Shown: one piece after another, positions 11,615 through 22,735 of the stretch
Numbering within the stretch: the stretch's first letter is position 1
Layout: each line of letters starts with the position of its first letter
Assembly: GCA_003508835.1 (NCBI GenBank)
Contig: PUFA01000022.1
Location: forward strand, 3,038,001-3,102,000
Source of the DNA: Eonycteris spelaea
Taxonomy: Eukaryota > Chordata > Mammalia > Chiroptera > Pteropodidae
DNA: 64,000 nucleotides
Reading direction: 5' to 3'
Notes under the pieces: model-generated
Databases searched by the model: none
Told to the model about the DNA's origin: nothing
Seen by the model: only the letters and a program-made list of their open reading frames with translations
Program-made: the position numbers and the translations under genes

Positions 11615-11745
11615 ATATATCATCTCAGCAAACTGAGACTATAAATACTTTAGCGATCTGTTCCAGGTCATGCAGTCAGTGTGTGACAAAGATAAGATTA
11701 TAAACTCAGTTTCCTCTCATTCAGTCTAGTGTTCCTGTTCTTCCA
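11615..11745 (-). mobile_element. MIR SINE fragment, antisense
   Basis: 'tctcagcaaactgagactat', 'ttccaggtcatgcagtcagt' and 'tataaactcagtttcctctc' follow the reverse MIR order (gaggaaactgaggcac, cccaaggtcacacagctagt, gggattcgaacccagg). Confidence 0.7.
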
Positions 11746-11827
11746 CCATAAAACTACCTCCCTGAGCAGTGAAGGAGGAAGAAAATTCCTTCCAAAGGAA
11801 AAATATCCCCTTGGTACATGTAGCTCA

Positions 11828-11960
11828 GTGTTTCTCAAAAGGGCAAGATGGGCCTTAACTATGCTGTGCCAACCCGTCTCCATATTGAAAAATGTTTAGC
11901 ATTCCTAGTCCCTGCCATTAGCACCTTCAGAAACTGTATTAAGAGGAAAAAGTCCCCTTA
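11828..11960. mobile_element. possible hAT-Charlie-type MITE fragment
   Basis: 'agtgtttctcaaaagggca' resembles a MER-type inverted repeat ('cagtggttctcaa'). 'tgtttagcattcctagtccc' and 'tgccattagcacc' resemble the interior of the same class. Too diverged for a firm call. Confidence 0.35.
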
Positions 11961-11964
11961 CATT

Positions 11965-12188
11965 TCCCAAAGCCCATTCCCACCACATTTTTGGTTTTTG
12001 TTTTCATTAATTTTTCTAAAGAGAAAAAAAAAGAATTAAAAAACACTTTCCTGATCTAATGAAAACTTGGGCCTTTCAAGGAAAGTAAGAATCAGAGTTT
12101 AAAACACATGCATTAACACGTGGCATTAAATTTTCTCTTAGGAAGTTACGGTAAAGTGTTTGCAAAAATTACCACAGTAGTTTCTCTG
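11965..12188. other. unassigned sequence with A-rich tract
   Basis: Includes a short A-rich run near 12023-12033. Nothing else recognised. Confidence 0.5.
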
Positions 12189-12189
12189 T

Positions 12190-12622
12190 CTCAAGCTTTT
12201 GGCTTGTCCCTTTGGCTTCAGTCATGTGAACAGGTTTGGATTAAAAAGTAACTTATGCAGTGTGATTTTTTTTGGAACTTTGAGCCCACTGGAGACTGGC
12301 TACCTATGAGAGACTGAATAGAGTATATTCAGGCAGTGCTGAGTCCCACTTACCCCAAAAGCCAACCAGTCCACCACTCTTGACAAATGAGTGACACCAA
12401 CCCAGATCACTTGGCTACCACCCAACCTCCATGTGACCACAGTCACAAGAAAGTCTAGTGGAGGTCATCCAAGCCAGCCCAGACTTAAAACAATATAGCT
12501 GACCGACAGAATAGTGAATTGAATGGGTTGTTGTTATTGTTGTTGTTGTTGTTGTTGTTGTTTTTAAACCACTCAATTTGTAGGTGATTTGTTTATACAG
12601 CAATAACTAACCAATACAGAAG
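12190..12622 (+). mobile_element. MLT1-type MaLR LTR with internal (GTT)n
   Basis: The 3' third is clear: a GTT array, then 'ttaaaccactcaatttgtag', 'gtgatttgtttatacagcaa' and the terminus 'taactaaccaatacag', matching the MLT1 end 'ttaagccactaagttttgg', 'gtttgttacgcagcaatag', 'ataactgatacag'. The 5' boundary is uncertain. Confidence 0.7.
12527..12565. repeat. (GTT)n microsatellite
   Basis: A TTG/GTT array of about 12 units with one ATT interruption. It sits exactly where MLT1 LTRs have a short native 'ttgttgtttt', so it probably expanded from that seed. Confidence 0.9.
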
Positions 12623-12629
12623 AAAATCG

Positions 12630-15600
12630 GCCTTGATTAGGAAAATGAGTTGAAAACCTGTAAGTTTGAGGATAATCATAAATTAAACTCCTATGGGGGA
12701 AGCAGGAGCTCCAAGTAAGGTAATAAGAAGACCATTCCCTACTTCCTTTGTTATCCCTCCAATCTTCTACCTTCACAGGTTTTTGTGGTCTCTCTTTGGT
12801 CATTTAATCAGTCCTTGAGTCTCCTTTGCTCTCTTTCTGTGCCTTCAATGCATTCTTTTTATTCCTCAGGTCTCAGTGACCATCCATGATCACTGTGATG
12901 CTTTTGACTGGCGTAATTCTGTGTTCTTCTTCCTTGGCTTTACATTGCAAGTTAGGTCTCACCTACCCAAAGTATTAACTTCTAAAAAACAGTTTTGATG
13001 CTATGCCTTTTCAGTTTCTTACAGACATTATCTCATCCATTTCTCTTGAAAGTATGTACCCCAATGACAGAGTGGCCCCACAAACTATTTGTATAGATTT
13101 GGAGGTGTATGTGTGAGATCTCAAAAGTGTCAACCCCATCTATCTGGGATGAAAGATGGATGTCCTTAGCTATCAGCAAGTACCAAAAGCTCTCTCATTT
13201 AAAGAGACAAAAAAAAAAAAATTCACCACCAACCACACACATACCACACACATACACAACACACACACACACACAAAAGTCTTGCATTTAAAAAAAAGGC
13301 ACTACTGTCCAACAAAGGAAGGAAACATAAGAAATGACATGTTACCATTTCTCTTTTAAATTCCAAATTTTTACTTGAAATTACTTCCAAAACTTAAGAG
13401 GGTTTTATCTTTGGGGCATTATTCTTATGCACTCCTAAAAAATAAAAATAGAGTCAGCTTGCTCTTAATCAAAAGTCTGAAATTCTTTTACACCACACAC
13501 ACACGCGCGCGTGCTTGTGCAACCCATTTCCTTATACCACATACCAATCTGTTTAATCTTCTATGTAATGAGTAAAGCACACATTCTGAAGAGGAGACTC
13601 TAATTATGCAACTGAAACTGCCTAGCTCTGTCCGATGGGAGAAAGTGAGAACAGCAGAGATAAAAAGGAATCTTTGAGTGCCTCTTCTTCTACAATCCTC
13701 ACTCCACCATGAGTGTTGTCCCATTAGAGTTTTAGTCACTGTGACTTTAGGACTCTAGAAATGTCCCATAACATGGGAAGATATTAACATTATGAACTTA
13801 GTAGAGGATTCCAGCCTAAACATATTTTTTCTCTCTGCTGAACATATGTTTAAAAGATTATAGGGATTTTTTTTTTTAACTTGAGCCATCAGTTCCAATA
13901 AAGAATGACTCACTTGTGTATTTTCATGAAGCATAAAGATTATTTCACTTTAACTATGCTCGGCTTCTAAACCTTTGTTATATATCTACTCATAAGTAGG
14001 CACATGTAATTAATGATGCAACCCAAAGTAAAAAGGAATTACTGACTAAAAATAAAATGAGGTGTAAAAGTAAAATATTGCATAGGAATAAGAAAGAAGA
14101 TCTCTGAAAGAGCTGTCTTGCCTTGAGACCAAAGTAAAGACTAAAAGACCATCCAAGGACATTTGATCAGAGTCAAACATCCAAAAAGACTGTGGTTCTT
14201 GAGAGCAGGAGGGTCCAGCTGTCACTTAAGATAAAGAATGCCCACGGTAAGAGGCCACAGCTCATGGCCCTTTCCTCCAAACACAAGCTCTGCTTTCCTA
14301 CAAACTTAACGCAAGTCCTTTATCTTGTCCCTGACAAAACAAAATTGTCTAATGATTGTGGTTTATGGAGCTCTCTCAGTTCTGGATGCATTGAAAAAAA
14401 TGTCCCCTCTCTAAGGAGTAAATCTAATTTAAAAGGCCCAAGCTGTGATTTGGCTTAAACTACTCATCAGTTTCCTACACCTCTTGTGGGACAAACTACA
14501 ACAACACCATGATGGTAACACAGCAGCAACCTTGAAAAACTCTATTCCCAATGAACACCTGCTATAGGTCCATCAGGCACACACATGTAGACCCTAGAAA
14601 TTAATTACTAAACAACTGTATTCTTACTTAAATGTCTTGAAACTCTTGTAGCTAAACATAGTACAGGAACTCTTCAGGACAAGTGATCACTGTGACCAAT
14701 GCAATAATGTTAACATAAAATCTTTATGTCTAACCATGGCAGTCACCACGTTTTATTTAAATATGAGTCCAAAAGCTAAGAATGAAGGAGTTAGTGAGGA
14801 AAATTTCCTTTTTCCTTTTAAAAACACCTATTAATATCCCTTTCCTGCTACAACATTTGATTTGATACCAATAGGCATCCAATGGTATACTCACATATTT
14901 GTAAATTAAAGAAAAAATGAAAGTTGTGGTACCACAACATGAAGAGAAACAATGAAGGGTTCCTTAACAAAATCTTGGCACTGAGAATAAATTTCTTCAC
15001 AGAAATCACCTCTAAGACAGATAAAAGGCATCTGCCCTGGTAGCTTTTATGTCCATTGCATCTTTAAAGCAGGACTTTACAGTCTTTAGGATTTTCAGCT
15101 TAACTAATGATTATTTAGAAATCCTGAATCATATTATTAGATACCTGCTTTCCATAGTTTTTTCCTCTAAATATAAAACTGGATGGTAGGCATAGTTATT
15201 CCAGGTTGACGGGATGTCCCACCCCAATGTCTGTAAAAATTATTCACAGAACCCAGATTCAAGCCATCCACAAAAATTAATGGAAGAAAATTCAGGATGG
15301 AGCTTTCAGGTAGAGAAATAAAGTGATTATAAATAGAACTTACCTGGGAGAAAGGTTTTCTTCTCTTTGATCTCTTATCTCTTCTCTAAAGTTCTCTCAG
15401 GGCTCATTTTATCTCAGGTGGTTGGCACTATGAAATGAAGCAGGGGGAGACTCCCAGTTAAGAGACAGGATGTTGGATGGCCAACCAGAAACAGAATAGG
15501 GCCTAGGAGAGAAAAAAATAAAAGAATGGAACAGCCCAATTACTGCTACCCTAGTCCAGCACACTTCACCAAAGTAAGACACCAGGCAGTGACCTGGGCT

Positions 15601-16435
15601 CACATCCCTCTTAAGTAATGTTACTGTTCTGAAATGTCCTTTAACACATATAGCTGTAATACAGATGTAGTTGGAGACACAGCTATAGATACATCTCTTT
15701 TGATTTGCCTAACAAACTCTTTCTCTGCAAAATATACTGACCGACGTTCACTGTCGACTGAAGGCTCAGAGCTAGAAAGCCAGAGTACTTCTGCCCTCAC
15801 CTATTCAGTCATACGCACATCAAAATGTAGTATGTTTGTTCTCTACCCAACTTGTACCTTGCAATGAATTTTATTAAATCTAATCTAAACTTAATAAAAA
15901 TGAGTGCAATGAGAGAAAGTCTTTTCAATAAAAACCAGGTCAGTGACTTGAAAAGTATAAATAAAGGAAACAATTTTAAAACATTATTGAATTAAACTGA
16001 TACAAGAACAGCTATTAAATATTGATAGAAAATCATGAAAATCTAGGGAAGCTTGCACTCAGATTGGTTCACAGTATATTAAGTTGTGCTCTGCTTTAAG
16101 AAAACAAAACTGCAAATTCTAGAGCTTGTTTTATTGGTTCTTACACATAAAAGATAAAATGGAATTCTAATCAGAAGACTCCTGCATAAAGGCTTTGTTC
16201 CTACATTAAAGATTGGCAGATGAAATAACATTAAGTTAAATTAAAATGTTTAAAAGAGATATGCATTTTTTAAACATTTTATCATTTTCTACTACTTGAC
16301 TTTTACTTTATTAATAAAGCATTTCAGAAAAAGAAGCCTTATTTGTATTTCTAAAACTGCGCCTATCTATGTATTTATAACCACATCTCTGGGACCTGAA
16401 CTGCGGTAAGAATGGAACAGTAAGCAGCTAGAACC
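12630..16435. other. unassigned single-copy sequence with small microsatellites
   Basis: No interspersed repeat named with confidence. It contains an A-rich run and interrupted CA repeats (13210-13275), a small CA/CG tract (13493-13511) and a T run (13867-13878). Short open frames (60-88 codons) show no domain. Confidence 0.5.
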
Positions 16436-16439
16436 AGAT

Positions 16440-17627
16440 CTGTCTTTAGCCATGTAGCATAGAGATGTGCTGCTTAGGTCCTTCTTCAGGAAAGCACTCC
16501 ATGCTCAGGGGCAGAAATTACTGTTGGCTGACAGTCTTCAGCAGTTGCTCTTCAGGGTCTGCCTCAACTTTAGAACCAATGTCACATTCTTCCAAGGTGA
16601 CAACTAACTAATGACTGATCAAGGCTGTGGTACAAGGGTCTAGACATTTCAGGCTAATGGGAACTACCCCAGATGATGTGATAGAGCTCCCAAATGGTCT
16701 ATTCCATAGTCTGATGACACCTTTCCAATCTGCTTCCTTCCGCTTTCTTTCACGGGTGTTAGACCCAAACAAACCTTATGTACTCCTACCCCATGTTAAA
16801 GTAAACTTCCTGGAAAACCAAGCCAACACGCTACATCATGGCACAACTGACACAGGTTATCACACTTGTACATATTGGCTTAATGTGCGCCAGGTATTCT
16901 CACCACTTATTGAACCTATCACTGGAAAGGCACTATGCGACCATGAGTCCATGACAATAAAAAACAATGTAACTGACTTCCCACCAAAAGTGGAGTTCGA
17001 GTTTAACAAATATACCTTGGATGTCTACCTCAAGAGCTTGCCAGGGGCCCAGAGCTAATAATCAAACCGCACTGAATATTGTATGCCATGTCCTGCCAGA
17101 AGATTTGCTGGATAACAAGCCATTTCCTATCTAAGTACAAAGGGTCAGTTTATATTCCATGAGAATAACCTTCAACAATCTCTTCCAAGTTTAGTTGAGA
17201 AATGCTGGTGCTTCCATCTGGGCTGACTGAGATCCTGATCAATAGTTACCACCCTAAGTTTGGCCACACTGTGCCAGCCAAACTGATACACATTTAAGCC
17301 ATTGTGTTACACAAATGGTATATGGCAGGTGCTCCCAGCACTTTTCTCCTTTCCTTGTCAACGTTGGATATTACTGATTTTGGATATTAATGTATCACAA
17401 CCCCAGAATGGAAAGAAATAAGACTCAACCACGGGAAAAAGGGTGCCTCAGCTCTGCCAAGGATTAAGTCACACATGGCGATTGAAAGGAAAAGACAGTA
17501 TACACGTTCTGATTTACTTTCCTCTCTCCTGGGCCTCTTCACACCTTGGCTAGGAAAAAGCCAAAAGGCAGAACTCAACAATTTATATAGCACTTTGGAA
17601 TTGATGGAAGGCTGGTATGATATATGA
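16440..17627 (+). other. coding-like remnant of unknown origin
   Basis: I do not recognise this. A frame is open from after TGA (16612-16614) to TAA (17056-17058), 147 codons, first ATG at 16657. After a frame change, 17199-17627 reads with only two internal stops (17295, 17388). The second block has a basic RKR cluster at about 17485-17495 followed by a short hydrophobic, leucine-rich run. It could be an ancient retroviral or retroposed coding remnant, or chance: 140-codon frames occur elsewhere here with no sign of coding. Some of 16720-16815 also resembles LTR 3' sequence ('cttccgctttctttcacggg'), which would make part of the frame accidental. No signal peptide, domain or intact start is evident. 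Confidence 0.25.
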
Positions 17628-17629
17628 GG

Positions 17630-18265
17630 ATGACCTAGGCCTTCCAGATTGAAGGAGAATCTGGCTTCTCCTATACAAAGAATAGCTTGGATTGCCAAAG
17701 TAATTAAATTTGAAGCTTAAGAAAGTACATGTAAATATCCACCAATGATACTAGCCTGTAAGTGGTAAGTCTCCTACTTTGAGAACTTGGGTGTATGGCT
17801 TATGCCCAGGAGATCTCTTTTGGAAATGTTCTTTGGAACCAGATAATCGGTTATTTCCATCCAAACTTTTTACTTTAAAACCTCATACTGAGATTAAATT
17901 TAAAACAAAATGGAGACAAGGACTTCCTACTGTTAAGTAATCACTAAAAGGATATATTTAAGAAATTGGATAGAAGGGTGTTACATGATTTATAGATTTT
18001 ACTTGGTAACTTATAATGACATTTTTAAAGTCCTATAAAACATTGGTCCTTGTTCTGTACAAATTAGAGTCAGACACTGTAAAATCTATAAGAAACTAAA
18101 ATTAGGTAGAGCCTAATATTTACACCAAAGCTAAATTCAAGATAATTTGAGGAGTACCCAGACTCTACCATAATTAACAAGTCCCTCCAACTTCTATCAC
18201 TGTCCTATTCCAAAGCCATATCCAGAATTTAGGTATTGTTAAAATAGCACTGTGAATAAAGTACA
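17630..18265. other. unassigned single-copy sequence
   Basis: AT-rich. No repeat or coding signal recognised. Confidence 0.5.
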
Positions 18266-18269
18266 AAAT

Positions 18270-18812
18270 CTGTATTAGTTATCTTTAAGCTGTATACTCC
18301 CCCATTGTTAATATCTTAAACAACATACATAGTCTCTGGGTAAGTTTATCAGGAGCAGCCTGTCTGGATAGACCTGGCACGGGGTCTCTTATTGAAGTTG
18401 CACTCCAGATGTTGGCTGGAGATAATCGGAAGGCTTGACCTGGGGGGGATCCACTTCCAAAATGGCTCATTCACATGGCTCTTGTTAGTTCTTAGAAATA
18501 CCCTCAGTTCCTTCCTGAAAGGACCCCATAAGGCTTCTTTGAGTGTTTCATAACTTGGCAGATGATGGCTTTCTCCAGAGGGAACAGTCCCAGAGAAAGT
18601 GAAAGCAAGAGGAAGCAACATGCCTTTTAGCTTTAAAGTTGCACACCATTCAGCTCCATTTATATGCTATTCATTAAAAGTGAATCACTAAGGCCAGCTA
18701 CTCTCTTTGGGGGGGGGGGGGCAGGGGGAGAGAAGAAAGAGGAATTAAGCTTGACTTCTTGAAGGGAGGCATATCAAATAATTTGTGAATATACTTTAAA
18801 ATCACTCAAGCA
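18270..18812 (-). mobile_element. MLT1-type MaLR LTR, antisense
   Basis: It starts with the reverse of the MLT1 3' terminus ('ctgtattagttatctttaag'). It continues through 'ttaatatcttaaacaacata', 'ggatccacttccaaaatgg', 'ctcattcacatggctcttg' and 'attaagcttgacttcttgaa', all in MLT1 reverse order. A run of 13 G at 18709-18721 lies where related copies have short G runs. Confidence 0.8.
18709..18721. repeat. G13 homopolymer
   Basis: Thirteen uninterrupted G followed by 'caggggga', inside the antisense MaLR LTR. Confidence 0.95.
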
Positions 18813-18814
18813 AA

Positions 18815-18950
18815 GCATTAGGTTTAAAAGAGCAACTTATAAATCTTTTAGTGATTTCATCTTTATCTTGACCAAGGGTCAGTACCATAGGTCAGTACCA
18901 AAGCAAATAAAAATAGAGTTCTCACAGACTGTAAGTTCAACATATCCTTA
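18815..18950. other. unassigned spacer
   Basis: A short direct repeat 'ggtcagtacca' occurs twice (near 18877 and 18891). Nothing else recognised. Confidence 0.5.
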
Positions 18951-19217
18951 CTTAAAACCACAATAAGATACTACGACACCTGAATTTAGAATGACTAAAA
19001 TTTTTAAATAAAATTTCGACAATACCAAATGTTTGAAAGGATGCAGAGCAATGATAACTCTCACATATCACTAGTGGGAATGTAAATAATATAGCCACTT
19101 ATGAAAACAGCCTGGTAGTTCCTTATAAATTTAATCATGCATTACGATGTGATCCAGCAATGCTACTCCTATGTATTTACCCAAGTGAAATAAAAACTTA
19201 TGTTCACATGAAAACTA

Positions 19218-19985
19218 GTTTGTGGGTTGCATTTGAGTTCTCCAGAGAAAAGAAGCAATAGAATGTGTGTATATGTACAAAGAGATTTATTATAAGTAAT
19301 TGGCTCACAGTTGTAAAAGCAAGCAAGTCCAAAAATCAGTAGTGTGGGCTAGCATGGAAAGTGTGGTGGAGAACCAGGAGAGCCAATCGATGTTCACATT
19401 TGAGTCCAAAGTCCATCTGATGTTGAACCAGGAAGAGCCAATTTGCAGATGAAGTCCAAAGGCAGACTACCAGAGAATTCTTTCTTGGGAGTTTGGGGGT
19501 TGGGGTGGAGTGCTGTCCAGCATTTTTGTTCTACTGAGGCCTTCACGGGTTTGATAAGAGTAGGATGAGGACCACCTATATTATGGAGCGCTATCTGCTT
19601 TACTCAAAAGTCTACCTATTTTGGTGACATTAAAGCATTAAAAATAAACACAACAAAAAAAAGTATATATATTTTTAAACAAGCACAGCAAATAATCAAA
19701 TGTGAATTAGAACTCTGTATTCCAAATTGCATTCCACAGAACATCAATCCATAAAAGTCCAATAATTAAAGTTCCTGTGTTCAAGACAGTGTAGGAAATG
19801 TCGCATTTTAATCCTCCATGTACATCAGTGTATTAGAGACCAATAAATATTTACTTAATACAGAAAAAAAAGTCCACCTATTTTAATGTTCATCTCTTTA
19901 AAACCTCCCTCATAGGAACGCCCAGAATAACCTTTAACTAATATCTGAGCACTTGGTGGCCCAGCCAAGTTAATATCTAAAATTA
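19218..19985 (-). mobile_element. MaLR-like LTR, antisense, inserted in the L1
   Basis: Left end 'gagttctccagagaaaagaa', then 'agagatttattataagtaat', 'tggctcacagttgtaaaagc', 'gtccaaaaatcagtagtgtg', 'atctgctttactcaaaagtc', and right end 'ggcccagccaagttaatatc' and 'aaaattaattacc'. This is the reverse of the eutherian LTR beginning 'ggttaattttatgtgtcaac'. The same family occurs in sense at 58045-58478. It is interrupted by a separate retroposed sequence. Confidence 0.8.
19606..19884 (+). mobile_element. A-tailed retroposed sequence of unknown source with target-site duplication
   Basis: Insert 19623-19867 (245 bp) is flanked by a 17 bp duplication with one mismatch (aaaagtctacctatttt at 19606-19622; aaaagtccacctatttt at 19868-19884). 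It ends in an A tract with AATAAA at 19842-19847, about 17 bp upstream of it. The host LTR reads continuously across the insertion point. These are the marks of L1-mediated reverse transcription of a polyadenylated transcript. Only a 3' end seems present. I do not recognise the parent; no ORF is preserved. Confidence 0.8.
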
Positions 19986-20414
19986 ATTACCATATGAGTA
20001 TTTATAAAAACCTTATTCATACTCTCCAAAATTCAGAAACAATCAAAATATATTTCAACTGGTGAAAAGAGTATGGTGCATCTATATAATAAAATGCCAT
20101 TTACCAATATGCACGCATTACTGATAAATGCAACAACATAAATGGATCTCGAATGCATATGCTAAGTGAAAAATCTATATACTATGTGATTAAATTTATA
20201 AAACATTCTGGAAAAGAGAAAACTAGAGGAACAAACAAGAATCTGAGAGTTAACTACAAAGAGAAAAAGGTGAATTTGGGGAGGTAATGGAATGATTCTA
20301 TAACTTGAATTATGGTGGTGCTTAGATGGCTGTGTTTGTGAAAACTCAGAAATGTGCATTCACTAACAAGGGTGTATTCTACTGTATGTAAATCAAATGA
20401 AAAAAATAATCTGC

Positions 20415-21780
20415 AACTTTATTCCTCGTATGTAGGGAATTGCGTCATGTACACTCTAAAATTTACATCCACAGCTATGGTAAATGGTAGCTACGGACAA
20501 ATACTAAATGTCAATGACTACTTATCTATTCTTGTCTCTGCGTCTCACCAAATGGCTTCATCCCAACCATTCGTGTGCGACTCCTCACTGGTTATATGAA
20601 GGGTCAGCAAACATCCCACAGGCCTCTTCTCAGCTTACACAAAATCCTAGCCTATGACTTCCAATCAGCCTTCAATTAAGGACGTATCAAAAAACATACA
20701 CCAAAGCAACCAAAGTGTCAAAAACTTCATTCACCATTCAAAGGGAAGATCACCACCAAAATGGCTATTCCTAGCTTCTGAAAATTAACCACAGCTGTTG
20801 ATGAAAACTAGTGCAACTCCACAGGAAAACCACAAAACTGGCGACCTAAAAAGAGCAATATGTCTCCCTGAACAACTTTTAATCATGATCCCTGAAAAAC
20901 TCAAGGCCAAAGCTAACATACCATCCACCCTCAGCTAAAACCTCATCGTGTCTACATACACCACTCTGGCATCTTGCAGAGGCAGTGGCCACACTTGTCC
21001 CTAATAAACCACTAAGCAGTTCAATTTAGGGATAGAATCTAATAATCTAAAACTCAAAAATGCCAACGGAAAAGGAAAAATATATCCATACAAATAACTT
21101 AAAGTGATTATATATCAGCAAAGAAAAATGGAGTTGCCAACAATTAGGCTAAAGCCCAAGACAATGTGGCTGGAAACTTGGATACAGCTGGTAGTATGAA
21201 ATAAAGAAAGAGACAGTTCTCTTTGTCATCACAGCCTTCTCTCCAGCTTCCTCGCCAACATTTTTGAACTAAAGCTTGTCAAACCATCCTCAGCAAACCA
21301 TCTCAAGAATTTCCTAAGACTAGGTGACTTATCCATATTGGAGTTTCATACCTTGTAGAGGCTCAATGACACTCATCATGTGTGTCTCTTCTAATATTTC
21401 ATTGGGATTTAACACAGATATTTCAAAAATGCATTTCCAATTGTTGATACAAGAATTATTTTTCCTAATGTCACATCTAAATAGTGACCTATTGAGTCTC
21501 ACTTCAGCTGCTTCATAAAATATCTTCATTTTAGTCACTATTCTCTTCATGTTTTCTCTGCCCTGGGCCTTTGTGTTGCCTAAGTAAAATAATCTAATAA
21601 ATGAGGTGTCATATAGTATTTATAGAAACCATATCACTGGTTTCAAATCAAGTATACTTCTTAGATCAGGATAAGTAAGATTCCAACCTTTACACAAACA
21701 GGCATTTTAATACTCTTGAACACACTTTCAAAAATAATGTCTCAAAGAAACAAATTGTGTAAAATACCTTCTACTCAGTA
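20415..21780. other. unassigned single-copy sequence
   Basis: No repeat or gene recognised. The 81-codon frame at 20354-20599 begins inside the L1 tail and is not gene-like. Confidence 0.5.
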
Positions 21781-21911
21781 TTTTTAATCAAATTTATTGA
21801 AGTATAACTTACATAAAACAAAATTCACCCACTTTAAAGGTATAATTCGATGTTTTAACAAATGTATAGTCATGTAATGGCCAACAAAATCAAGCATGTG
21901 TGTAATGTGTA

Positions 21912-21934
21912 TTGTGTGTGTGTGTGTACACAAC

Positions 21935-21967
<33 letters not shown>

Positions 21968-22003
21968 ATATATACATATATGTGTGTGTATGTATATATA
22001 TAG
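21912..22003. repeat. compound (TG)n(TA)n(CA)n array with palindromic character
   Basis: A TG tract, then CA/TA runs, then 'acatatatgtgtgtgtatgt' and TA again. The TG-TA-CA order is partly self-complementary. It lies in the antisense L1 3' UTR. Confidence 0.9.
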
Positions 22004-22220
22004 TGAATGTTTTCTCCCCAGTGTGTGACTTGACTTCATTTTCTTAACAGCGTCTTTTAAATTAGCAGTTTTATTTTATGGTTCTTGTAATTTGTGGACT
22101 CTCAAAAAAAAAAAATCTTTGTCTAACACTAGGTCACAAAGACTTTTTCCTATATTTTCTTCTACAAAGTTTATATTTTTAATTCTTATATTTAGATTTA
22201 TGATTCAGTTTGAGTAAAAA

Positions 22221-22238
22221 CATATATATATATATATG
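22221..22238. repeat. (TA)n microsatellite
   Basis: Short uninterrupted TA array inside the antisense L1. Confidence 0.9.
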
Positions 22239-22296
22239 GTTGAGGGAAGGGTTTGCTTTGCAAATACTTCTCAAATTATTTTAGTACTATTTGTTA

Positions 22297-22735
22297 TGTC
22301 AGGGCCTAGAGGAAACTGCCCCAAGATATCCCACAATGGCACATTGATTACTTTGAACTAAAATCACCTGAGCAGCAGCAAGAACCGGAAGAGCTCTCGG
22401 ACTCTGTCTCCACTGTCCCTCTAAAAGCAGGAAATAAATCACCATGATAGGTATACTTTTCTCTCTCAGAGCTGAGAGACGACCTTACAAGAGTTATAAA
22501 ATCCAGAGTTGAAAAAGTGTGCATAAATAAACCTTAGAATACCTTTACCAACTTACTACATAAACATAAGCCTTGGTTAGATTCCTTTCCAGTGAGCACT
22601 TTCTTTGTCTTGTCAATTTCTCAAAAAATTCTTTATCTATTCTTTCATCCAGCAACTATCATTTTGTTATTTTATAATTAGTCCAACAATAAGAACTAAG
22701 GGGTAGAGGGGGAATTCCCCAACTCCCCAATGATT
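22297..22735 (+). mobile_element. LTR-like insertion of unassigned family within the L1
   Basis: About 440 bp that breaks the antisense L1, which ends at 'agtactatttgtta' and resumes near 22735-22760. It begins TGTCAGGGCC and ends near 'ttccccaactccccaatg', consistent with TG...CA retroviral LTR ends. It has an AATAAA-containing 'gcaggaaataaatcaccatg' (about 22425-22444) and a later 'gcataaataaacc'. The exact right boundary and duplication are not resolved. I do not recognise the family; it may be lineage-specific. Confidence 0.55.

Larger units (their letters stand above)
18955..20412 (+). mobile_element. L1 3' portion (ORF2 end and UTR), split by a nested LTR
   Basis: The left part to about 19217 carries 'aaaaccacaataagatacta', 'ctagtgggaatgtaaataat', 'aaaacagcctggtagttcct' and 'tgatccagcaatgctactcc'. 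The right part from about 19986 resumes in register with 'gagtatttataaaaacctta', 'aaaatgccatttaccaatat' and 'atgctaagtgaaaaatctat'. The two halves join to a collinear L1MA/L1MB-type 3' end. Coding capacity is destroyed. Confidence 0.85.

Noticed and set aside
17387..18812. Idea that coding-like sequence at 17.2-17.6 kb plus the LTR at 18.3 kb form a provirus
   Set aside because: The LTR is a MaLR type in antisense orientation, so it cannot be the 3' LTR of a plus-strand provirus ending at 17.6 kb.
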